From: a virus
IMG/VR virus record: IMGVR_UViG_3300011115_000470
Coordinates: 1 to 41,032 of that record
Length of the DNA: 41,032 nt
Strand: one strand, 5' to 3'
Position numbers and translations under genes: made by a program. The notes beneath the pieces were generated by a model. That model did not search any database and was not told the origin of the DNA. It saw only the letters and a list, made by a program, of their open reading frames with translations. Shown one piece after another: positions 23,980-31,323 of the stretch; position 1 is the first letter of the stretch, and every line of letters begins with the position of its first letter.

Positions 23980-25020
23980 ATGGCATTCCTCCAAGGTGCT
24001 CCGCTGCCGGACATCAAGACGACAGAGACCAAGACCGACACAGCCCCGTCGTACTACACCAACTACCTGACTGGGCTGTCCACGGCCGGCCAAACTGCTA
24101 TGGGCAAGTCCCCGACGCAGTCTGTGGCTGGTTATGACCCATTGCAGGTCATGGGGTACAGCAACTTGCCGGGGGCCACAACCTCCTACCAGCCCAACCT
24201 CCAAGCCGCTCAAGACACCGCAGCTCAGGCAGCCCAAGGCATCTCGCCTGAGCGCATTCAGTCCTTGATGAACCCCTACACCAGCAACGTGGTGGACGAG
24301 ATGGCCAGACTGTCGCAGCAGAACGTGCAGCGCAACCTGCTGCCCACCATGAAGGCTGGTTTTGTTGGCACTGGCGGTCTGGGCAGCCAACGCTACGCTG
24401 GCGCTCTTGGACAAGGCATGGCGGACATTCAAGCAGGCCTGACAGGCCAGCAGTACGGCGCACTGTCAAAAGGCTACAGCGAGGCTTTAAAGGGTGCTCT
24501 TGACGAGGCCCAGTTGCAAAACTTGGCGGCCGGCACGCAAGGCAAGCTGGCCCAGCAGGAGCTTGAGATGGGACTGACCGGCGCTGGCGCGTTGACCAAG
24601 GCCGGCGCGGAGCGGCAGGCGTACCAGCAGAGCCTGCTTGACCAGCCACTCAAGACGGCTACATCGGCGGCCGGCCTGATGCGGGGCTACACCGTACCCG
24701 GCAGCCAAACATCGACGTTCACGGGTCCAAAGGCGGGCGCGTACCAGACGTCGGATCTCAGCCAAATCTTAAACGCCATGTCAGCAGTCGGAAGCGTTGC
24801 CGGAGGTACGGGCTTGAAGACTATCACTGGATTAGGTGGAGACCTTTTAAATTATTTAAAGGGGGTTTCTACCGGGAACAAAACCCTCGGGGGGTCATAC
24901 ACTATTGACCCTGGTGAATATGCCGGCGTAAATGCAGGCGGGGTTGGCGTTTATTACGACACTGCAACCATGAAATATTACAACTCTGCCGGCGACGTAG
25001 TGGAAGTGACGGGGAATTGA
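23980..25020 (+). CDS. Ejection / internal virion protein
   Basis: 346 residues, ATG after AGGAGATAAAC. An Ala/Gln/Gly-rich helical protein with the conserved stretch M-N-P-Y-T-S-N-V-V-D-E-M-A-R-L-S-Q and a Gly-rich turn G-T-G-G-L-G-S-Q-R, then long helices (LAQQELEMGLTGAGAL). The C-terminal part after about residue 255 is Gly-rich. This composition fits P22-like pilot (ejection) proteins. It is placed between two other large ejection candidates and probably leaves the capsid with DNA. Confidence 0.7.
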   Translation: MAFLQGAPLPDIKTTETKTDTAPSYYTNYLTGLSTAGQTAMGKSPTQSVAGYDPLQVMGYSNLPGATTSYQPNLQAAQDTAAQAAQGISPERIQSLMNPYTSNVVDEMARLSQQNVQRNLLPTMKAGFVGTGGLGSQRYAGALGQGMADIQAGLTGQQYGALSKGYSEALKGALDEAQLQNLAAGTQGKLAQQELEMGLTGAGALTKAGAERQAYQQSLLDQPLKTATSAAGLMRGYTVPGSQTSTFTGPKAGAYQTSDLSQILNAMSAVGSVAGGTGLKTITGLGGDLLNYLKGVSTGNKTLGGSYTIDPGEYAGVNAGGVGVYYDTATMKYYNSAGDVVEVTGN

Positions 25021-25021
25021 C

Positions 25022-26974
25022 ATGGGCACTTCACCACCAAAAACCACTGGTTACATTGCTGGAGAAGATCCAGCTACGATTGAAGCAAACCGTGTCTATC
25101 AAGACGCACTAGCTCGACTGTCGCAGTCCCTTGACACGCGCAAGAACAGGTTCTTTGACCCGGTGTGGCTTGCCGCCGCCCAAGGTTTTGGAGCCCCGAC
25201 TCAAACCGGCAGTTTTGGTGAGTCGCTGGGCAATGTTGCAAAAAACGTCAGCGCTGCTCAGGCAGAGGACATTAAAGAGGAACAGGCAATCAATGAACAG
25301 CGTGTGGCCGCCGCCGGCAAGGGCGTTGAGCTGCAACGCATGAGGGCTAGAGATGCGGAAATTTCTAGCTGGCTCCAAGGCAATGACCCAGCAGGAACTC
25401 CACCAAAAAGCCCCTTGTCAGCGGCTCCTGTCGCCGGACCGGGTGCTGGTGCTATAGCCGGTCCAAGGGCTGTGAAAATGCCTAAAGTTGGCGAGCCATA
25501 CCAAAGATTAAGTCTTGATCAAAATCCAGAACGCAGAGAAAACTTGCCGGCGTTTAATACATACGAAACACGATACGTTACGCAGGCTGAGTTAGACAAA
25601 ATAAAAAACTCCGCTTCTGCTGGTCCACTCACCTCACTTGATAAAGTATTTGAGCCGTCAACACCAACCGTTCGTGAAGTGCCTGCGGCGGCTCAACGCT
25701 TGGATGCTGGCCAGCCCGGTCCGTTGCCTGCACCAGCTCTTGCAAATCAAACGGCTCAAGGCGTTTTAACGGTCATGGAGTCAAACAAGCCACCCGGCTA
25801 TGAGGGTGTTGAGGGTGTGCAAATTTCTCCACCGAATCGCAATTTTGTAACGGGCCGAGATTATGTTCGATTAAACCGTGGCGATACTACCAAATCATTT
25901 GGCGACATAATCAAAGAAGCGCAAGAGATTGAGCAAAAACGGTACCGTGACAAAGACAACGGCGTTCTTGATTTGGCTACAGGGTTGTACTATCAGTACC
26001 CCACAGGCAAGACCGAAGAGATTACGATTTCCGGCTATCCCGGAACATACAAAGTTGATGCGCGTGTTGCGGCCAAGCTTAGTAGCTTGGCTTTTAACAA
26101 TGACCCTGCGTATCACGAGTATGCCAAGCGAGTTATTGAAGGACCGCCTAAGAAAAATGACGCCAAGACTGGTGATGGCGAACCAAGTGGCGGTCTGAAG
26201 TCGGTGCAGCAGTTGGCTATTGAGGCTGAAGAAGCCAAAACACGCGCTGGCAAACTTGGTGAAGCAGGCGCTGCAAAAGAAGCCGGCGCTGAAGAAACAG
26301 ACGCTACAGCACGCCGAATTTTTGGGAGCGTCACTCGTGTTGCGGATTTTCTCAAACAAAGTCCAAATTATTTTGGTATTTTTGCCCGCCCCGGTATTAC
26401 CGCCGCGATTGGCAACTTGATTAAAGAAGGCATTCAAACCCCTAGCGGCACGTTGAACCTTGCTGGCTTTGAGGACAGCATGCGCAAGTTGATGCCGGGC
26501 GTCACGCAGAAAGATCTTGACAATGTCACTAAGGCTGCCACTGAGCTTGTTGAGATTGAACTGGCCTTCACTCGTTTGTACTTGGCCAAGCAGGGTGCTG
26601 TAACAGAGGGTGAGCGCAAGATCGTTCGCGCCATTCCCGGGACTACCAGCAGCAGCCCAGAGGTGCTTAAAACTCGCATGGAGCTGCTCAAGGCGCGGTC
26701 GCAGTACGACATTGATGTGGTTGACGCATTTAGGACATGGCAAGATAAAAGTCCCGGTCGCTCGTACCTCGAATTTGAGCGCAAATCAGACCTGTACAAG
26801 GACATCAAAAAAGGCTTCGAGGCCGAGACCGAGAAGATCTTTGGCGGCATCAAGGCCGTGCCTACAAGCCAGCGGAAGCAAGATGCTGCCGCTGCCCCAG
26901 CCGCTGTTCAGCCAAGCCCGGGCTTCATTCGAGGTCCAGATGGCGTAATCCGTCGCAAGAAAGCAGGCGAATAA
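25022..26974 (+). CDS. Ejection / internal virion protein
   Basis: 650 residues, one base after the preceding stop. N-terminal helical region (ANRVYQDALARLSQSLDTRK; AEDIKEEQAINEQRVAAAGK), a Pro/Ala-rich middle with little order (about 120-280), and a conserved helical C-terminal region (residues about 430-610, ending G-R-S-Y-L-E-F-E). It closes with a Pro-rich tail and R-R-K-K-A-G-E. No signal peptide or enzyme motif. Size and position between two ejection-type genes suggest it is part of the internal core. Confidence 0.7.
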   Translation: MGTSPPKTTGYIAGEDPATIEANRVYQDALARLSQSLDTRKNRFFDPVWLAAAQGFGAPTQTGSFGESLGNVAKNVSAAQAEDIKEEQAINEQRVAAAGKGVELQRMRARDAEISSWLQGNDPAGTPPKSPLSAAPVAGPGAGAIAGPRAVKMPKVGEPYQRLSLDQNPERRENLPAFNTYETRYVTQAELDKIKNSASAGPLTSLDKVFEPSTPTVREVPAAAQRLDAGQPGPLPAPALANQTAQGVLTVMESNKPPGYEGVEGVQISPPNRNFVTGRDYVRLNRGDTTKSFGDIIKEAQEIEQKRYRDKDNGVLDLATGLYYQYPTGKTEEITISGYPGTYKVDARVAAKLSSLAFNNDPAYHEYAKRVIEGPPKKNDAKTGDGEPSGGLKSVQQLAIEAEEAKTRAGKLGEAGAAKEAGAEETDATARRIFGSVTRVADFLKQSPNYFGIFARPGITAAIGNLIKEGIQTPSGTLNLAGFEDSMRKLMPGVTQKDLDNVTKAATELVEIELAFTRLYLAKQGAVTEGERKIVRAIPGTTSSSPEVLKTRMELLKARSQYDIDVVDAFRTWQDKSPGRSYLEFERKSDLYKDIKKGFEAETEKIFGGIKAVPTSQRKQDAAAAPAAVQPSPGFIRGPDGVIRRKKAGE

Positions 26975-26975
26975 C

Positions 26976-28316
26976 ATGGCCAACAAAAACATTGAGCAGT
27001 TTGTTGAAACCTACGGGCCGGTTGCCGTTCAGGTTAGCAAGGAAATCAACGTTGATCCCAATTTGTTGCTTGGCCAATGGGGCTCTGAAAGCCGTTGGGG
27101 TCAAACTGATATGGCCAAGAAGCACCATAATTTGGGCGGCATCAAAGACTTTAGTGGAAGTGGTTTTGAGGCAAAAGACAACAAGACTGGATCAATTGAC
27201 AAGTACGTCAAGTTTGAAGACCCAGAGGTCTTTGGCATGTACTATGCTGACCAGATCAAGCGCAACTTCCCGGGGGCTGTCAACACAGGTCCGGACGTTG
27301 GTGCTTTCACTCGCGGCTTGGCCACTGGAAAAAACGGTTCTTATTTTCAAGTATCGCCAGAGGAGTACCAAATTTCTTTGACCAGCGCTCAGTCTGCAAT
27401 CCCGCAAGAAAAACAGTTGCCCTTCAAGCCAATTGCCGCCCCTGAACAAGCTGCGCTCCCAACCGAAACTGACGAGCAAAGGGACGCTCGAATTCGGGCC
27501 GATATCCAGTCCGCCATGGACGAACAAGAGAAGCGCCAAGCCCAATTGATTGGCGGTGGTGTTGGACTCGGTATATCAGGGACCAAGGCCGTCGGGACTG
27601 GCGCAGGGGCTGCCTTGGAGGCGGGCGCAAACCGTTTAGGACAGGGTTTTAGTGCAGGCATGCAGACCAATGCCCCACCAGTGCCCCCCCTCGGTCAACC
27701 GCCCACTGGGCCAACTTCTGGCGAAAAATGGGCAGCCAAAACTGGTTATGGTAAAGGCGCTGGAACAGTTCAAGACGTCAGCTCTCGGTTCCAAAGGTCA
27801 ATAGGCCAAGGACCAGTTTCTGGTCGAATGGACAAATTATGGGGCCCTGCACTAGCGGGAGAAAATCCACAATTAACGCAACGATTGATTGACCGGGCTA
27901 AAGCTATCGAGGCGGCAAAAATCCCACCAAAAGTGTCTGGTCTTGATTGGATTACGGGCAAGTTTGCGGACATGTTTCGACCTGTATCAAGCGCTGTCTC
28001 TACTGTTGCAAAGTACGGCTTGCCGCCTCTGGCTTTGGCCAGCATTGGAGGTGAGGGCGTCAACCTTGCGCAGCAGATGCGCAAGCCAGAAGATCAGCGC
28101 GATCCTACAAGCATGTTTTTGAGCGGCGCAAATATTTTGGGATCTGGCATGTCGTTGTTCCCGGGCACTGCGCCCGTTGGCGTGCCTTTGGCGATTGGAA
28201 CTGGCGCTGCGCAGGCGTACCGTAACAATCCGGACGCTCAAGCTTACGTCAGGAAAAAAATGCAGGGGTTGGCCAACGCACCGTTGCTCGACGAAATGAC
28301 GGGACCCCTACCCTAA
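26976..28316 (+). CDS. Virion muramidase (glucosaminidase-like) with hydrophobic C-terminus
   Basis: 446 residues, ATG one base after the preceding stop. Residues 6-145 resemble the FlgJ/AcmA glucosaminidase family (PF01832): VDPNLLLGQWGSESRWG with likely catalytic E38, K-K-H-H-N-L-G-G-I-K, and Y-V-K-F-E-D-P-E then a second Y-Y-A-D region. The middle is disordered and charged, and the C-terminal half has hydrophobic helices (YGLPPLALASIGGEG; SLFPGTAPVGVPLAIGTG). It would cut peptidoglycan locally during entry. It is the last gene before the strong terminator. Confidence 0.8.
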   Translation: MANKNIEQFVETYGPVAVQVSKEINVDPNLLLGQWGSESRWGQTDMAKKHHNLGGIKDFSGSGFEAKDNKTGSIDKYVKFEDPEVFGMYYADQIKRNFPGAVNTGPDVGAFTRGLATGKNGSYFQVSPEEYQISLTSAQSAIPQEKQLPFKPIAAPEQAALPTETDEQRDARIRADIQSAMDEQEKRQAQLIGGGVGLGISGTKAVGTGAGAALEAGANRLGQGFSAGMQTNAPPVPPLGQPPTGPTSGEKWAAKTGYGKGAGTVQDVSSRFQRSIGQGPVSGRMDKLWGPALAGENPQLTQRLIDRAKAIEAAKIPPKVSGLDWITGKFADMFRPVSSAVSTVAKYGLPPLALASIGGEGVNLAQQMRKPEDQRDPTSMFLSGANILGSGMSLFPGTAPVGVPLAIGTGAAQAYRNNPDAQAYVRKKMQGLANAPLLDEMTGPLP

Positions 28317-28378
28317 TTCAAGTGGTCCTCCCTGCTTGAATTGCCGTGGCTTTGCAGAATGCCGGCGGTATTTTTGAT

Positions 28379-28409
28379 GCCCCCTCCTACCGTTGGAGGG
28401 GGCCTTTTT
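28379..28409 (+). terminator. Rho-independent terminator closing late operon
   Basis: GCCCCCTCC (28379-28387) pairs perfectly with GGAGGGGGC (28395-28403) around a 7-base loop, followed by CTTTTT. It ends rightward late transcription and also encodes the last residues of the leftward gene at 28387. Confidence 0.9.
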
Positions 28410-28635
28410 GCGGTTGCCGTTTAGACAATTTCCAAGCGCATTCTGGATTCATCTGCTCCACAAGTTTGACGCAGCGCTCGTGCTCCTCGGTTGCAATCAA
28501 GGGGCGCAGTACGGCCTCCAGCTTCTCGGCAAACTGCACGATGTCTACCTCGTCGGCGATCAGCGGATCCTTGCGCTTCTCGTCGGAGTAGAAGAAGATT
28601 TGCTTGATCAGCTCTTCACTTAGATAAGACTTCAT
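28387..28635 (-). CDS. Small leftward protein, unknown function
   Basis: 82 residues from the ATG at 28635, chosen because GGAAG lies 7 bases upstream; the longer frame has no good site. Mostly helical and charged (LSEELIKQIFFYSDEKRK; EVDIVQFAEKLEAVLRPL; EHERCVKLVEQMNPECAW). The last codons fall in the terminator stem, giving a K-G-P-L-Q-R end. It overlaps the upstream gene by 20 bases. It is the last gene of the leftward recombination operon. Confidence 0.65.
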   Translation of the reverse strand: MKSYLSEELIKQIFFYSDEKRKDPLIADEVDIVQFAEKLEAVLRPLIATEEHERCVKLVEQMNPECAWKLSKRQPQKGPLQR

Positions 28636-28837
28636 TTTTGGACTTCCATAATTCCCAGTTGATGACGGTGCTGCGGGCCATTGAGCGGTGAGCATGGCCT
28701 TGGTAGGGGTTGAGGCTGCTATCTAAGAATTCATCAACGACGTTTTCTTTTGACAGCATCATGTCATGTTTTTCGGCAGCTTCTGCAATTGAAAACAGCG
28801 TGCCGTCCGAGGCTTGAAATGCAGTGATTGGTTTCAT
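28616..28837 (-). CDS. Small leftward protein, unknown function
   Basis: 73 residues. Start ATG 28837 overlaps the stop of the exonuclease gene (ATGA). It has M-K-P-I-T-A-F-Q-A-S-D-G-T-L-F, then a helical part (IAEAAEKHDMMLSKENVVDE) and a basic C-terminus (YQGHAHRSMARSTVINW). No family recognised; similar short proteins are often encoded beside phage recombination genes. Confidence 0.65.
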   Translation of the reverse strand: MKPITAFQASDGTLFSIAEAAEKHDMMLSKENVVDEFLDSSLNPYQGHAHRSMARSTVINWELWKSKNEVLSK

Positions 28838-29604
28838 GTGTGTTGATTTTTTAATTGCCAAAAAGTCAAAAGCGAGCAGAACATCTGCCAACCGCGCTGT
28901 AGATCTGTCTCGTCCCACTGCTTGATGACCACGAGACCCGGCACACTGCGCGAGACAAACACGTTGGCGCACCGTGCCTTGGGGATACCCAGACCGACGC
29001 GGTAGGCCGCCAGTTGCATCAAATGGTCGTCGTAGGTGTCAATCTTGTCCCCATCCACGAACTCCTTGGTCTTGACGTCGGCCACGATCCCGTCCCCTTC
29101 GGTGCTGTGCAGGTCGCACTTTCCCCCGAAGCCGTGACTGTGACCAAAGGCCCGCTCGGCAATCCACCCCTGATGGCCGTAGAGGGCGTCTAGAGCGGCC
29201 ACAGTGCCCTTGACGTGCGCCTCGTGACGGGTAAGTACCTTGCCCTCATAAAAGCCCTGTATCGAGGCGTGGATGTCCGTCCCGGCGTCCGCAGCCGCCC
29301 GGCCCTGCTCCTTGCTGTCGGACATGATCCGGTCGATGTATTCCTCCTCCGGTTCTCCGGGGATGCGGGGCAGGGTCAGTGCGGCCATCAGCACCTGCTT
29401 TTGCAGCCACTGGATGAGGGCAGGCTTGGCCATCACGTTTAGGACCGTGGTGACGCTAGGCACAAGGCTCTCGGTGCGAGCATCGCGGAGCGTGGTGTTG
29501 CGCTCCTTGCCGTTCTTGCCCATGACTGTGTACCGGGGCAGCCCGTCGCGGGTGTACCAGTGATTGCTCTCGCTGGCGCGAGGTTCTTTTGCTGTGATGG
29601 TCAT
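28834..29604 (-). CDS. PD-(D/E)XK exonuclease (RecB/Cas4-like)
   Basis: 256 residues. The nuclease core reads G-T-D-I-H (H112), E150, G-G-K-C-D164, then V-A-D176-V-K178 and Q197-L-A-A-Y201, the usual H-E-D-DxK-QxxxY pattern of RecB-family phage exonucleases. It probably resects double-stranded DNA ends for recombination or replication. It is in one operon with the SSB-like protein. No helicase domain is attached. Start ATG has AGAGG at about -10 and lies one base past the preceding stop. Confidence 0.85.
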   Translation of the reverse strand: MTITAKEPRASESNHWYTRDGLPRYTVMGKNGKERNTTLRDARTESLVPSVTTVLNVMAKPALIQWLQKQVLMAALTLPRIPGEPEEEYIDRIMSDSKEQGRAAADAGTDIHASIQGFYEGKVLTRHEAHVKGTVAALDALYGHQGWIAERAFGHSHGFGGKCDLHSTEGDGIVADVKTKEFVDGDKIDTYDDHLMQLAAYRVGLGIPKARCANVFVSRSVPGLVVIKQWDETDLQRGWQMFCSLLTFWQLKNQHT

Positions 29605-29605
29605 G

Positions 29606-29779
29606 TCAATCCTCTGTGCTTTGCGGTGAAAGCATCCCGTCGTACATTTCCTGTATCTCGCAAAGAAGATCTTTCAAAACATCGGCCCTAACAGTCCAAT
29701 CAGAAGACAAAAATTCATCATTGAATTTGAGTTTTGTGATGTCACGTTCTGCGTCCCAGCTAACAGATAAAACTCTCAT
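29606..29779 (-). CDS. Small leftward protein, unknown function
   Basis: 57 residues from the ATG at 29779, which overlaps the upstream stop (ATGA) and has GGAGAG upstream; an ATG four codons earlier (29791) is the alternative. The product starts M-R-V-L-S-V-S-W-D-A-E-R-D-I and is acidic with helices (VLKDLLCEIQEMYDGM). No motif recognised. Sits between the winged-helix-like protein and the exonuclease. Confidence 0.6.
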   Translation of the reverse strand: MRVLSVSWDAERDITKLKFNDEFLSSDWTVRADVLKDLLCEIQEMYDGMLSPQSTED

Positions 29780-30060
29780 ATTGCTCTCCATACTCGTTGA
29801 TAACGGCCGGTCTGGCCAACGGTTTCTTGTTCAGTTGGCTCCGCTAAACCTGCTTTTTGCAGGTCAGGGAGACGTCGCCAGATCTGGTCCGGACGAAGCC
29901 TCAGACGGGCAGCAAGCTCCTCAAAGGTGCCCTCGCCCCTCTTGAGCTCGCGGTAGATCTTGGCGCACAGGTTGTCAGCGAATTCGTCAACTCGAAGTGC
30001 AGCCTTTTTTGAGGTGCTTGGGTCTTCAAGACGTGCCAGCTTTCTTGGTTCTGTGTACAT
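29776..30060 (-). CDS. Winged-helix-like protein
   Basis: 94 residues from the ATG at 30060 (AAAGG upstream); the longer frame starts inside the SSB gene. The C-terminal two-thirds resembles a winged helix-turn-helix: DEFADNLCAKIYRELKRGEG, T-F-E-E-L-A-A-R-L-R-L-R-P-D-Q-I-W-R-R-L-P-D-L-Q-K-A-G-L. The last part (TEQETVGQTGRYQRVW) would be the wing. It may regulate or assist the recombination genes; no DNA target is known. Confidence 0.7.
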   Translation of the reverse strand: MYTEPRKLARLEDPSTSKKAALRVDEFADNLCAKIYRELKRGEGTFEELAARLRLRPDQIWRRLPDLQKAGLAEPTEQETVGQTGRYQRVWRAI

Positions 30061-30076
30061 GCTAGTTGCCTTTAGG

Positions 30077-30724
30077 TCAGAAGGGCACGTCATCGTCCAT
30101 GTCGTCAAATCCCGAGCCCGTAGAGCCGGGAGAAGGCTGCTGGGCAGGACTTCGAGCACGCCACTCAGGGGATGACGTGATCTTCTCCTTCAGGCCGTTG
30201 CCAAAGGTCTCAAACAGCTCCATGTCAGGGTTTGAGATAACGAACATGGACAGCTTGTTGAAGCCCTCTGGCATACCGGCCTTCTTGATCGCTGCAGGCA
30301 CTGGGTTGATTGAGACGATGTTGGTGTACTCTTTGCCGTTGTTGCCCACCGCCTTGGACGCGGTAATCATGGCCCACGCACCCAGCACGTTTTTCAACTC
30401 AAAGCCACGCAGCTCGTCGGGCGTGAAGTCGCGGCCACGCCAAGCTTGCAAATCCTTGCGCAGCGTTGCCTTCTCCGCCAGTGAAAGCGTGAAGTTTTTG
30501 CTGATTGACATTGGCTCGCCCTTGGCCGTCACTAGCTCTTTGCCGTTGTCGTCTTCGCCGTGGACCTCAAACTGGATCATCACTTTTTGAAGGTGCTTGA
30601 CCTGCCCTTGGTACTCGGACTTCTGCGTGCCCATGTCCACAATGCGGTAGCACCGGGCAAGGTGCATTCCGGGGGCCACTGGGGTAAAGCTTCCGCCGCC
30701 GCTGTCTTTCGCTGTCAAACTCAT
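30077..30724 (-). CDS. Phage ssDNA-binding protein (SSB-like)
   Basis: 215 residues, with strong AGGAG seven bases before the ATG. The N-terminal part is beta-rich and could be an OB fold (GMHLARCYRIVDMGTQKSEY; VMIQFEVHGEDDNGKELV). A flexible C-terminal end follows (SPAQQPSPGSTGSGF) with an acidic hydrophobic tip D-D-M-D-D-D-V-P-F, the hallmark of SSB tails that recruit partner proteins. It is in the same operon as the exonuclease, so it most likely coats single strands during recombination or replication. The upstream 55-residue gene overlaps its start by ATGA. Confidence 0.8.
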   Translation of the reverse strand: MSLTAKDSGGGSFTPVAPGMHLARCYRIVDMGTQKSEYQGQVKHLQKVMIQFEVHGEDDNGKELVTAKGEPMSISKNFTLSLAEKATLRKDLQAWRGRDFTPDELRGFELKNVLGAWAMITASKAVGNNGKEYTNIVSINPVPAAIKKAGMPEGFNKLSMFVISNPDMELFETFGNGLKEKITSSPEWRARSPAQQPSPGSTGSGFDDMDDDVPF

Positions 30725-30888
30725 TTTTCGCTCCTATCAGGTTTAAAAATAGACGCCGTGGGCACGCCGCACTCTACGCAGATCGTCTCCCAGTCGTCTC
30801 GGGTAGCAACGCCTGCGGTGGCCCTGCAAAGGGCCTCCTCAAGCATTTGCATTCGCTCCAGCATAAGCTGGTGAAACTCCTCGCCCAT
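30721..30888 (-). CDS. Small protein before SSB gene
   Basis: 55 residues from ATG 30888. Helical N-terminus (EEFHQLMLERMQMLEEALC), then a V-E-C-G-V-P segment. Overlaps the SSB start by ATGA; one base after the stop of the membrane protein before it. Too short for domain recognition; coupling suggests an SSB-linked role. Confidence 0.6.
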   Translation of the reverse strand: MGEEFHQLMLERMQMLEEALCRATAGVATRDDWETICVECGVPTASIFKPDRSEK

Positions 30889-30889
30889 G

Positions 30890-30994
30890 TCAGTCCTTGA
30901 CCAAGTAGTAGGCCAAGCCGACCAAAACAAACAGCATGATGCCGCTGCCGGGGCCAAGAAAAAAACGCACAACCGCTGTAAAAAAGTCCCGCAT
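30890..30994 (-). CDS. 34-residue membrane peptide, first gene of leftward operon
   Basis: ATG 30994 reads M-R-D-F-F-T-A-V-V-R-F-F then a Gly-rich turn and one membrane helix (GIMLFVLVGLAYYLV) before K-D-stop. It lies just 28 bases from the leftward -10 box, with GAAAGCGAATT upstream. Too short for a family match; it could be a regulatory or membrane-stress peptide. Real translation is plausible but not certain. Confidence 0.5.
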   Translation of the reverse strand: MRDFFTAVVRFFLGPGSGIMLFVLVGLAYYLVKD

Positions 30995-31021
30995 AATTCG
31001 CTTTCGAGTTAAAGTTTTACA

Positions 31022-31050
31022 ACTGTACCAAATTTAACTTGAGGATACAA
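31022..31050 (-). promoter_or_regulatory. Leftward promoter of recombination operon
   Basis: Read on the minus strand: TTGTAT (31050-31045), 17 bp, TACAGT (31027-31022). The spacer contains AAATTTGGT, like the early rightward promoters. Confidence 0.7.
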
Positions 31051-31055
31051 CCCCC

Positions 31056-31083
31056 TTGCGCAAATATTTTTTTGGTGTATGAT
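31056..31083 (+). promoter_or_regulatory. Rightward early promoter
   Basis: TTGCGC (31056-31061), 16 bp, TATGAT (31078-31083), about 30 bp before the regulator start. The -35 box is five bases from the -35 of the opposite promoter. TTTGGTGTAT overlaps the -10 region. Confidence 0.75.
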
Positions 31084-31113
31084 GCGCTTAAACCAACCAC
31101 AAAGGATGACCGC

Positions 31114-31323
31114 ATGACACTGAATGAATTTTTTGAAACCAAGCCGCGAGGAGCGAAGCTGGCCATGGCCACCAAGCTTGGCGTGAGCAAGACGTGGATG
31201 AGCCTCGTCATCTCCGGGCGGGCGCTGGCCAGTCCTGAGCTGAGTGGGGCCATCGAGCGCTACACCAAAAGGCAGGTGAAGCGCACAACTTTACGGCCCG
31301 ACATCTTCGGAGACCTAAAGTGA
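31114..31323 (+). CDS. YdaS/Cro-like DNA-binding regulator
   Basis: 69 residues. ATG 31114 with AAAGGATGACC upstream. The protein has an N-terminal helix (LNEFFETKPRGAKLAMATKL) and the helix-turn-helix segment G-V-S-K-T-W-M-S-L-V-I-S-G-R-A, followed by S-P-E-L-S-G-A-I-E-R-Y-T-K, a pattern of YdaS/Cro-like antirepressors. It is the first gene of the early operon and directly adjoins the two divergent promoters, so it probably controls them. The product ends in D-I-F-G-D-L-K. No cI-type repressor is seen in the window. Confidence 0.8.
   Translation: MTLNEFFETKPRGAKLAMATKLGVSKTWMSLVISGRALASPELSGAIERYTKRQVKRTTLRPDIFGDLK

Noticed and set aside
30995-31113. Lysogeny switch with a cI repressor
   Set aside because: Divergent promoters and a Cro-like gene fit, but there is no cI-type repressor, integrase or attachment site in the window; a temperate life cycle is not supported.
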